Origin: Bacteroidales bacterium
GTDB taxonomy: Bacteria > Bacteroidota > Bacteroidia > Bacteroidales > UBA3663
NCBI GenBank assembly: GCA_004557315.1
Contig: SFEH01000015.1
Coordinates: 1 to 27,765, forward strand
Length of the DNA: 27,765 nt
Direction of reading: 5' to 3'
Shown here piece by piece: positions 15,134 through 22,721 of this stretch (the stretch's first letter is position 1; every line of letters begins with the position of its first letter). The notes beneath the pieces are model-generated. The model did not search any database and had not been told where the DNA came from. It saw only the letters and a list, made by a program, of their open reading frames with translations. Position numbers and translations under genes: made by a program.

Positions 15134-16936
15134 TCAATATCTGCTTCGTCCGAAGCTCGTATGCCACCAGTAAGTTCCGCTCCACTTGCCGCGCAAAGCC
15201 TCACCTATCGTTTCATTGTCATATCCAGCATCCTTCAACACCTGATACTGACGACGGAAAGAGACATAGTTCTGAACTGTCGAGTCATTGATTTTCACCT
15301 TGAATGGCATCTCTATCGGGAATCGTTCCATGAAACAGCAATAAGCCTCCTGATAGTGAAGTGGCAACACCTGGTCGGGCTCAACCTGAGCAAAGGCGAT
15401 GAAACAAGGCCAAAAGAGACTTGGCTCGCCAGTAAGCATCGAATGGAACAAAGCTATCTCGCGCACCGTTGCCCACCCTGATTCACTCGAGTTACTGAAA
15501 ATGTTGATCAGATAGTTCTCGGCATTGTTGCCATCGGAGTCGAGCACATCGGCAAAAGCACTGTCAAGTTCCTTAATCAGCGGAGACACAGGCTTGGGTT
15601 GCCAGTCACCATAGAACAGATGACCATGGAGCAAGGTAAGATAGCGTTCTGCCGCCTTTGTCTCGCCCTTGGCAAGCGCCGTTCGACAAAGATTCATCAA
15701 AACAAATGGCGAATAACCATAAGTGACAGCTAACTCCGTTGCCCATCGTGTCGCAAACACTATCTTTCCATAGTTGTAATAGATGATTGGAGCAGCAATC
15801 TGCATGGAATTGACATTCAGCGAATCTGGGTTCTTGATCTCTCGTCCGTCATTGCTCAGCTGAAACGACCTGTCTCCAAGTTCGCCAGTGTTCATCAGAG
15901 CAATGTTTTTGAGAACCACCATGGCTCGGCTTGGGCGTGAAGTCTGTTGCGCTTCCTCAACCACCTTTTGCCAATTATCGTCGAGAGAATATTTCACCAT
16001 TCGCATCTCGGCAAGGTAGTTATAATCCTTGAACATGAACCGCCACACGCCAAGAAATGCAATAGCTGAAACAAGCAGTGTCACGACAGCATAGACATAT
16101 ATCCCGCGTTTGGAAGTCGATTCGCTTCTTTCATTATGTTTTTCGCCGAATGCTGAGAAGATAAAAATAGCTAGAGTTGTAATTGCCAAAAGGATGTATG
16201 GAACAGATTGCCTGATATGGAATACCGCCTTATCATCGAACAAAGGGAAGCCTGCTCGCCATAGCATCTCATTGGAAGTGCCATCGAACAGAATGTATTT
16301 GTATATTGTAGGAGATAGAATTGCCAGAAGAATAATGAGAGCTTTCAACCCGTTTGTACGAATCAAAGCAGGAAGAACGCATAAGACAAACAGGAAACTG
16401 AACCAGCCAACGACTGGATAAAGCAAGATGGCAATGAGCAATACAATGAATGAAGAGTGATTGCGCGGCAGGACATAGTCCTTGACTACGCACAACACAG
16501 AAAGCATAAGCAGAAAAGCAACAGACTGAGAGAAAAACAGTCCGTATTCCTTGATTATATAAACCCAATAGCCTATCCCTACGACCCCAAGCAAAAGACA
16601 AGACAAAGGCAGCAAAAAAAGAGCCGACCAACGTGTTGACAGACCAGAAGCTTTGAGTCCAAGAAAATAGCTGAGAGTCCATAACAGAATCAGGACAATC
16701 GCACCCAAAAGGGGATAATAGCATAACTGGGAAAGCCAGCAGCCTACCCATTTCATCAATCCAAAAGGCTCGTTGAAGAGGTCATAAAAAAACAGAGAGC
16801 CTTCTATAAAGGGCGTTCGCAGATGTATTGTATATAGCAGATCCTGATAGAAGCCAAGCAAGACAAAGCCTGACATGGCTGCAAAGACAAGAGCAGGAAC
16901 AATGCGTTTGATACAAGAAAATGAGAACAGATGCAT
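15134..16936 (-). CDS. DUF6057-like polytopic membrane protein (copy 1)
   Basis: A 600-residue membrane protein counted from the ATG at 16936. The frame stays open up to 17086, but that extension would overlap the xylanase gene and a stem-loop, so the later ATG is preferred. About eight hydrophobic helices occupy residues 11-300 (for example 11-30, 70-95, 104-125, 161-190 and 280-298). A soluble, helix-rich region of about 300 residues follows (NWQKVVEEAQQ, ALAKGETKAAERYLTLL), somewhat TPR-like. It is the larger paralogue of the protein at 12008-13612. It is the first gene after the xylanase stem-loop and heads the duplicated module; the lipoprotein gene follows after 31 bases. Function unknown. 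Confidence 0.76.
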   Translation of the reverse strand: MHLFSFSCIKRIVPALVFAAMSGFVLLGFYQDLLYTIHLRTPFIEGSLFFYDLFNEPFGLMKWVGCWLSQLCYYPLLGAIVLILLWTLSYFLGLKASGLSTRWSALFLLPLSCLLLGVVGIGYWVYIIKEYGLFFSQSVAFLLMLSVLCVVKDYVLPRNHSSFIVLLIAILLYPVVGWFSFLFVLCVLPALIRTNGLKALIILLAILSPTIYKYILFDGTSNEMLWRAGFPLFDDKAVFHIRQSVPYILLAITTLAIFIFSAFGEKHNERSESTSKRGIYVYAVVTLLVSAIAFLGVWRFMFKDYNYLAEMRMVKYSLDDNWQKVVEEAQQTSRPSRAMVVLKNIALMNTGELGDRSFQLSNDGREIKNPDSLNVNSMQIAAPIIYYNYGKIVFATRWATELAVTYGYSPFVLMNLCRTALAKGETKAAERYLTLLHGHLFYGDWQPKPVSPLIKELDSAFADVLDSDGNNAENYLINIFSNSSESGWATVREIALFHSMLTGEPSLFWPCFIAFAQVEPDQVLPLHYQEAYCCFMERFPIEMPFKVKINDSTVQNYVSFRRQYQVLKDAGYDNETIGEALRGKWSGTYWWHTSFGRSRY

Positions 16937-16940
16937 ATAG

Positions 16941-16989
16941 TATAAATAAAGAAGTCCCCAAAGAGCACATGATGCCCTTTGGAGACCTT
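16941..16989 (-). terminator. Strong stem-loop after the xylanase gene
   Basis: On the minus strand the arms at 16989-16974 and 16966-16952 pair over about 15 bp (with G-U pairs) around a 7-base loop, followed by a U-rich tail (CUUUAUUUAU). It begins 11 bases after the GH10 stop and ends just before the next ATG. It could be a leaky terminator or a stabilising 3' stem that sets different levels for the xylan genes and the downstream module. Confidence 0.68.
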
Positions 16990-17000
16990 TATGATAGAAA

Positions 17001-19817
17001 TTACTTAGCAAGACCTTCTGTCCAACCGCGGTAGATATACTTGCGGTTCCAGTTGAGATCCCAGATACCAACAGGAGTATCTGCACGCCAGCCAGAGCCC
17101 TTAGGGCTATCGGTCAAGCACCACTGAGTGATACCATACTGCTGGTTAGCAGGAACGTTGGCAAAGTACTGCTCGATGATCCACTTGTAGTACTCTTCCA
17201 TCTGCTTCTCCATATCGTCGGTCATCTCGTCGAGAGTAGCATCCTTGCCGTCCTTCTTCACATAGCCCATATCGAGCTCAGAGATACGAACGAGCTTGCC
17301 TGTTGCTGCCATCAGCTTGAATGAGTTGACGATAGCGTTCTTCTTGCTTTCGAGTATCTTGGCATCTTCGTAGTAAGAAATGTGCATCTGAGTACCGATA
17401 CCATCGATCTTAGTAACGCCATCCTCCTCCCAACGCTTGATCCAATTGATGAGAGACTTAACCTTGTGGTTGTTGTCCCAATCGCTTTCGAGGTTGTAGT
17501 CGTTGATGAAGAGCTTGAGCTTACCATCGTCGCCACCCTTCTCTTCGAGAGACTTAGCATAGTACTTGCGAGCAAGACGAACAGCCTGACGGACATACTC
17601 GAGGTCGCCCATGCCATCCTGCCAGAAGAAGTCGTTGGCATTGTCGGCACTTCCATGCTGGAGAGTATAGAATCCACCGTCATTACCATCGCCTGCGATT
17701 GCCTCGTTGACAACATCCCAAGCCTTGACATGACCCTCACATGCTTCCATCATTCCTGCAATCCACTTATCCATTGCCCAGACGAGAGTATCGTGTTTCT
17801 CTTCTGGAGTCAAAGGAATAGTGCTCTTGACCTCCTGTTCTACCTCCGACCATACACGGATATTATCGAAGTAGTATGTCACATCCTGTCCACGATCCTT
17901 TGAAAGGTTGAATGCAATAGAACCAAGACCATTGCCACCAGCCATTGAAGCATCGACAGTCAAGACCTTACTATAGGTCTGCCATTCGGTAGTGAATGCA
18001 GGAGAACCGATACAAGACCAGTGCTGGTATGCACCTGGTGCTCCATGTGCCTGTGTGTCAGCATTGGCAGGAACAGAAGCCTTGTAGTCGAACTTGACAT
18101 TGACAACTGTACCCTCTGCCAAAGGTTCATTGAGCTTGATCCAGAACTGAGTATCCCAGTCCTCAGAAGCTCCAGCCTTGCTGAGCACCTTCACACCACG
18201 AGAACCATTGACACCGACACCATCTTCGATGACATTCTCGAATGCACCATTGTTCTCTTTGCGCACGAAGTTGGCAGCATCATCGCCCTCCATGTCAGAG
18301 TTGTTGACGTAATCAACAACAACAATCTCCATCTTAGGAACCTCCTTCTCTTCACCATAATACCACTCGATGCCCGAGAAGTAGTACGTGATCTGAGTAC
18401 CAGGATCTGAGCTCTTATTCTTGTTTAGGTTGAATGCAATAGTCTGCTGTTCGCCACCACCCTCAGCGGGGATAGTAGATTCCCACTCCAACTTCTTCCA
18501 TTCAGTGGTGAATGTTGGGTTCGGAGAGAGCATTGCCCAATGCTTATAATTACCAGGAGTGCTATGAACCTGTGTGTCAGCACCTATTTCCTTGGTAGCC
18601 TTGACCCACATAGAGAGCTTGTACTTCTCACCTGCCTCCCACTGCTTGTTAGGAGTATAGATGAAGAACTGAGTATCCCACTCTTCTGCAGGATTAGTCT
18701 TACCTACTACCTTGATGCAGTTAGCTCCATCAGGACCCTCGCCTACGATTACCTCAGCTGGATGATCGTCAGCAGAAATGGCATCACGCACTACGAAGCA
18801 CTCAGTTGACTGGCCAGCTTCCATAGCAGAGTTGGTTATGGCATTGGTGAAGACCGTGACATATTCAACATTGCTTTCGCCAAGCACTTCCTCTTCAACA
18901 GCAAAAGAAGGTCCATTCCAGTTGTTGCGCCAACCCGTCATTGCTCCATCCTCGAAATTGCCACAAGCGATGAGGTTCTCTTCTGAACCCGCAGCAGTGA
19001 GGACAAGGTCATCGAAGCAGATTGCACCATCGAACTTACCGAACACGAGCTGTAAGCAATCCTCTGGGAAAGCAGCTTCCCATGTCCACTTTACAGTTGT
19101 CCACTCTTTAGCGACAGGGTTCTCTGCAAGATACTGTAGGTCGTTAGATCCACCCCACTCGTTCTTGTTGTCCGAAGCATTCCAGATAGGCCAAAGGCCT
19201 ACAACGCCATCGCTGTCCTTACCCTTAACCTTTACAGACAAGGTATATGTAACACCCTGCTGCAGAGGAGTTGGCAAGTCGTAAAGAGCTTGTTTATCCC
19301 AATTATTAGGAGCTGCTGGAGCTGTGTACGCAATGTACTTGTTCTTTTTACCTGAATTAGGGTCAACTGGCTTTGGCTTGTCAGCGAGAAGCGAGTTCAA
19401 GTACTTAGGACGCTGCTGAGCGTGCCATGCGAGAGTATGACCATAGACAGTGATGCCTGCGTCAACTGCATCGAGCACGAAAGTGTTGACTGTACCAAAG
19501 TCCATGTTACCCTTATCATCAACACATGAAGCATACTTCATAGCATTGCCTGCAACCACTTCGTCGAAGTTTGTCACGGCTACGTTGTATTCAGTGAGTT
19601 TCTTGCTGAAATCAGGAGCGCTGAGTGCAGCACCCAGCTTGAAGTCTGGGTGAGCACTGCGGTCGATATATTCCTTGAGAGGCTGGAACTCTGCAAGTTC
19701 TGCCATCTTTTCGAGATTGGCAGGTTTCTGAGCAACGAATTCAGGATCAAATTCATCTGCACATGATGCCATCATGAGGATGGCAAATGCACCTGGAAGA
19801 ATATATTTCTTGTTCAT
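17001..19817 (-). CDS. xyn10C: GH10 endo-beta-1,4-xylanase with inserted carbohydrate-binding modules
   Basis: A 938-residue surface lipoprotein (lipobox MASC, Cys19) that hydrolyses xylan. The GH10 barrel is split. The N-terminal part, about 45-140, includes the YGHTLAWHAQ motif. The C-terminal part, about 665-938, includes the acid/base Glu705 in WDVVNEA, INDYN at 771-775, the nucleophile Glu847 in ISELD, and TQWCLTDSPKGSGW. Between them lies an insertion of roughly 500 residues with three CBM4/22-like beta-sandwich units, about 157-275, 318-487 and 500-657. The last two are clearly related (EEWDTQFFI and EDWDTQFWI; ITYYFSGIEWY and VTYYFDNIRVW). All catalytic residues are intact. I chose the ATG at 19817 for its lipoprotein signal; an ATG at 19829 is possible. 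The xusE stop is 20 bases upstream. CBM insertion inside GH10 is known for Xyn10C-type enzymes of this phylum. Confidence 0.95.
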   Translation of the reverse strand: MNKKYILPGAFAILMMASCADEFDPEFVAQKPANLEKMAELAEFQPLKEYIDRSAHPDFKLGAALSAPDFSKKLTEYNVAVTNFDEVVAGNAMKYASCVDDKGNMDFGTVNTFVLDAVDAGITVYGHTLAWHAQQRPKYLNSLLADKPKPVDPNSGKKNKYIAYTAPAAPNNWDKQALYDLPTPLQQGVTYTLSVKVKGKDSDGVVGLWPIWNASDNKNEWGGSNDLQYLAENPVAKEWTTVKWTWEAAFPEDCLQLVFGKFDGAICFDDLVLTAAGSEENLIACGNFEDGAMTGWRNNWNGPSFAVEEEVLGESNVEYVTVFTNAITNSAMEAGQSTECFVVRDAISADDHPAEVIVGEGPDGANCIKVVGKTNPAEEWDTQFFIYTPNKQWEAGEKYKLSMWVKATKEIGADTQVHSTPGNYKHWAMLSPNPTFTTEWKKLEWESTIPAEGGGEQQTIAFNLNKNKSSDPGTQITYYFSGIEWYYGEEKEVPKMEIVVVDYVNNSDMEGDDAANFVRKENNGAFENVIEDGVGVNGSRGVKVLSKAGASEDWDTQFWIKLNEPLAEGTVVNVKFDYKASVPANADTQAHGAPGAYQHWSCIGSPAFTTEWQTYSKVLTVDASMAGGNGLGSIAFNLSKDRGQDVTYYFDNIRVWSEVEQEVKSTIPLTPEEKHDTLVWAMDKWIAGMMEACEGHVKAWDVVNEAIAGDGNDGGFYTLQHGSADNANDFFWQDGMGDLEYVRQAVRLARKYYAKSLEEKGGDDGKLKLFINDYNLESDWDNNHKVKSLINWIKRWEEDGVTKIDGIGTQMHISYYEDAKILESKKNAIVNSFKLMAATGKLVRISELDMGYVKKDGKDATLDEMTDDMEKQMEEYYKWIIEQYFANVPANQQYGITQWCLTDSPKGSGWRADTPVGIWDLNWNRKYIYRGWTEGLAK

Positions 19818-19837
19818 AATCCTATACAATTATTATA

Positions 19838-20902
19838 TTACTTCTTAAGTGTAACAGAAAACTCCTCGACAGTGTTGCCGGCTCCACGACGCTGAACAGC
19901 CATGTCGTAGTCGATGTTGTACTGAACATCGCCCCAATCGGCTGTAAGCTGAAGCTTGAGACCGTCGTTGGCATCCTTTCTGTGGAGATTACCCCAAGCG
20001 TATGTTGGAGACTTCTCAGAGAAAGTACCGCTACCAGAAATCTTCACACCTTCTGTTGCACTTGTAACAGTACAGCTGTTGCCACTGAATGTGAGAAGAG
20101 CTGTCGCTGTATAAGTCTTATCGCCTGCTGCAGTTGAGAAGTCGAGAGATACGACGTTCTCGCCACAGGTCTTGAGATAGATGATAGAACCTGTAGGAAT
20201 ACGCTCCCAGTCTTCTGCCTTTATCTCAGATTTAGTTGGGTTGCCACCGAAAGTTGTGGTTGCTGTACCCATTGGGAGGTAATAACCCTCGTACTTCGAG
20301 ATATAACGTACGCAGTAGAGAACGTAGTCCTGAGGAGCTACAAACCATGCATCACCATCGAAGCGGCTGCCAGACTCGATACCTGGGTTGTACTCACCTG
20401 CAAGGATGCGGTCAGCACCAGTCTGTGTCTTCATCACTACAGGAATCACATACTTTGCCTGATATGACTTAGGATCGGCAAAGAAGGCATCGGTAAGCTG
20501 TACATCGACATAACCCTGCAATTCACCCTTATAATCGATAGTCGTACTGCTCATCTGATAGTGAGAAGCAGGCATTGGAAGGACAGGATCTGTGCATGCG
20601 ATATCAAAGTAGAGATTATCGCAGAGAGAGTTTTCTACAGCCACATCGACCTTCACCTTATACTTCTTTCCGCTGTAAGTACCACCCATTGTAGAGTAAA
20701 TCTTGCAAGCGCGAGTATCGTTGTCGGCAGTAGAACCAGTATCATCAGTACCCAGAACCATTGTGCGGATTGGAGTCTGATAAGCGAAATATACAGTCTG
20801 CTCGTCATAGTCAGGATAGTTCACATCATCGCTTTCACAAGATGCAAATCCTGCAAAGATGACGCCAGCTGCAATTGCTTTGAAAATATTCTTAGTTCTC
20901 AT
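19838..20902 (-). CDS. xusE: DUF1735-type surface glycan-binding lipoprotein (XusE position)
   Basis: A 354-residue lipoprotein counted from the ATG at 20902 (signal MRTKNIFKAIAAGVIFAGFA, lipobox FASC, Cys22). An upstream ATG at 20938 would overlap the SusD gene. The N-terminal half (YPDYDEQTVYFAYQTPIRTM, then DLYFDIACTDP-like strands with YKGELQGYVDVQLTDAFF) resembles the DUF1735/BT_3987-like beta-sandwich found in surface glycan-binding proteins. The C-terminal half is a second beta-rich domain ending FSVTLKK. Its place between susD and the GH10 gene matches xusE of the xylan utilisation cluster, so binding of xylan at the cell surface is the likely job. Gene spacing (29 bases after susD) supports one operon. 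Confidence 0.78.
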   Translation of the reverse strand: MRTKNIFKAIAAGVIFAGFASCESDDVNYPDYDEQTVYFAYQTPIRTMVLGTDDTGSTADNDTRACKIYSTMGGTYSGKKYKVKVDVAVENSLCDNLYFDIACTDPVLPMPASHYQMSSTTIDYKGELQGYVDVQLTDAFFADPKSYQAKYVIPVVMKTQTGADRILAGEYNPGIESGSRFDGDAWFVAPQDYVLYCVRYISKYEGYYLPMGTATTTFGGNPTKSEIKAEDWERIPTGSIIYLKTCGENVVSLDFSTAAGDKTYTATALLTFSGNSCTVTSATEGVKISGSGTFSEKSPTYAWGNLHRKDANDGLKLQLTADWGDVQYNIDYDMAVQRRGAGNTVEEFSVTLKK

Positions 20903-20931
20903 ATTTGTTTTTCGATTAATATTGTGGAATA

Positions 20932-22707
20932 TTACCATCCCTGATTCTGCTCGAGATTGTTGAACTTCATGATCTCGCTATATGGAATAGGAGAATAGTA
21001 CATATAATCCTTGTAGGTGCGAGCCTCAACGTCGATAGTAGAGCTTACAATCGAGCCATCAGCGTTAGCCTGGGTGATTGTGATACCCTTGGCTGTTTCG
21101 TTGAGAGGAGCCTTCCAGCGGCGGAGATCATAGAAACGGTGATTCTCGAAGCAAAGCTCGAGACGACGCTCGTTGCGGATAAGGTCGCGCATCTGCTCCT
21201 TAGAACTGCACTCGTCAACATAAGCAGTACCTACACCAGCACGTTCGCGGAGAGCCTTGATGACATCCTTGGCCGTGAAACTCGCACCACCGAAAGTAGC
21301 AGTAGGACCACCAGCCTCATTTGCAGCTTCTGCATAAGCAAGGAAGATTTCAGTAGCACGAATACGAGCCGAATAGTGCTTCATCTTGGTCTCCTTGCCT
21401 GCTGCAAGGTTCACGTCGTCGCGCAAAGACTTGCGGAGATAGTAACCTGTGCGAGTAGAACGGCCATTCTCGAAGTTGATACCATTTGAGTTGTCTGGAG
21501 AGTAGTTGCCAGTGATGATCTCAGTACCATCGACACCGATTGTTGCACCGTTATAGATGACATAAGCTGCGAGACGTGGGTCACGTCCATCGTATGGCTT
21601 GCTTGGGTCATATCCAGATTTGGCATTGCTGATAGGATAACCATTAGCCATTGGGAAGGCATCGACAAGGTTCTGAGTAGGGTTGATACGACCGCTACCG
21701 AAGATTGATGGAGGGTAGTTGCTTGACTCGAGGTCATAGTTCTCGCCCACATTGTCGCGCCAGATAATCTCAGCAGGGTTCTCACCTGTCTTGAGGTTAT
21801 CGATCTCGTTGGCATTGTTGAACCAAGTCCAGCCATCCTGCTGCATTGCTGAGATACCACCCATCTTTACGAGGAGCTTAGCTGCATATTCAGCAGCCTG
21901 CTGCCATGTTGCAGCACCTGCGCTCTGGTAAGCAGGAGAAGCAGCAAAGAGAGCAACCTGAGCACGGATAGCCTCGATGATCTTGCCATCTAGCTTGCCA
22001 CGCTGGTGGTCACCGAAAGCACGGTTATACTCAGCATTGGTAGCACCTGGATACTTGCTGAGAGCAGCATCGTTCTGACCTACGTTGCCATACTCGTAAG
22101 GGAGAAGCTTCTCTGCCTCATCGAGATCGGCAAAAACTTGAGCGATACAGTCAGCAAACTTGTCACGAGGAACATTGAAGTTAGAACCACCATCTTCTGG
22201 AACGAGATGGATAGGAGCACCGAGGAGCTCGCCACTTGCTGTTACTCCTGAATGAGCACGCAACAGATAGAAAAACTGAAGACCACGCATTGCGTAGGCA
22301 TTGCCCTTGAAATTGTCGATATACATCTGGTTGAGCACCTCGTTAGACGTAGCCCACTCTACCATATCGGCATTCTCAATCATGATGTTGCAATACTGGA
22401 TTGCAGCATAGCGGTCGCGCCACTGGCTTGTTGGGTCGTTGAGCGAAGACCAAGCACCAGTAGCGATCTTCATGTACTCATTGGTGTTGTCATTAGAGAC
22501 AGCATCATCGGTAGCAACATCGCTTACAGATGAGCTTGAGTATGGCAATGCCATATATGCATTAGCAAGAATGCCTCGCGCAAACTCCTTGTCCTTGTAC
22601 ATCTGCGAAAGGTCCTGCTGATTCTCGATTGCTGGCTCGAACAAGTCGTCGCAAGAAGAGAATGCAAGAAGTGCAGACGATACTAAAATAATATTCTTTA
22701 ATTTCAT
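20932..22707 (-). CDS. xusD: SusD/RagB-family outer-membrane lipoprotein, second pair
   Basis: A 591-residue lipoprotein that forms the lid on its partner SusC channel and binds xylo-oligosaccharides outside the cell. The signal peptide MKLKNIILVSSALLAFSSC ends at lipid Cys19; an ATG at 22719 would add four residues. SusD marks are visible: the NIMIENAD region, AYAMRGLQFFYLLRAHSG near 140 (TPR helix), RATEIFLAYAEAANEAGG near 450, ALRERAGVG and RDLIRNERRLELCFENHRFYDLRRW near 510-540, and the terminal NNLEQNQGW. It starts 14 bases after the paired SusC gene stops. Confidence 0.94.
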   Translation of the reverse strand: MKLKNIILVSSALLAFSSCDDLFEPAIENQQDLSQMYKDKEFARGILANAYMALPYSSSSVSDVATDDAVSNDNTNEYMKIATGAWSSLNDPTSQWRDRYAAIQYCNIMIENADMVEWATSNEVLNQMYIDNFKGNAYAMRGLQFFYLLRAHSGVTASGELLGAPIHLVPEDGGSNFNVPRDKFADCIAQVFADLDEAEKLLPYEYGNVGQNDAALSKYPGATNAEYNRAFGDHQRGKLDGKIIEAIRAQVALFAASPAYQSAGAATWQQAAEYAAKLLVKMGGISAMQQDGWTWFNNANEIDNLKTGENPAEIIWRDNVGENYDLESSNYPPSIFGSGRINPTQNLVDAFPMANGYPISNAKSGYDPSKPYDGRDPRLAAYVIYNGATIGVDGTEIITGNYSPDNSNGINFENGRSTRTGYYLRKSLRDDVNLAAGKETKMKHYSARIRATEIFLAYAEAANEAGGPTATFGGASFTAKDVIKALRERAGVGTAYVDECSSKEQMRDLIRNERRLELCFENHRFYDLRRWKAPLNETAKGITITQANADGSIVSSTIDVEARTYKDYMYYSPIPYSEIMKFNNLEQNQGW

Positions 22708-22721
22708 AATGCTATTCATTA

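Noticed and set aside
15103..15204. 34-residue N-terminal extension of the CINCH lipoprotein (copy 1)
   Set aside because: The downstream ATG at 15102 opens a proper lipoprotein signal peptide, which an extension would bury.
16937..17086. 50-residue N-terminal extension of the first DUF6057-like protein
   Set aside because: It would overlap the xylanase 3' end and run through the stem-loop, and the ATG at 16936 leads straight into a basic-hydrophobic membrane start.
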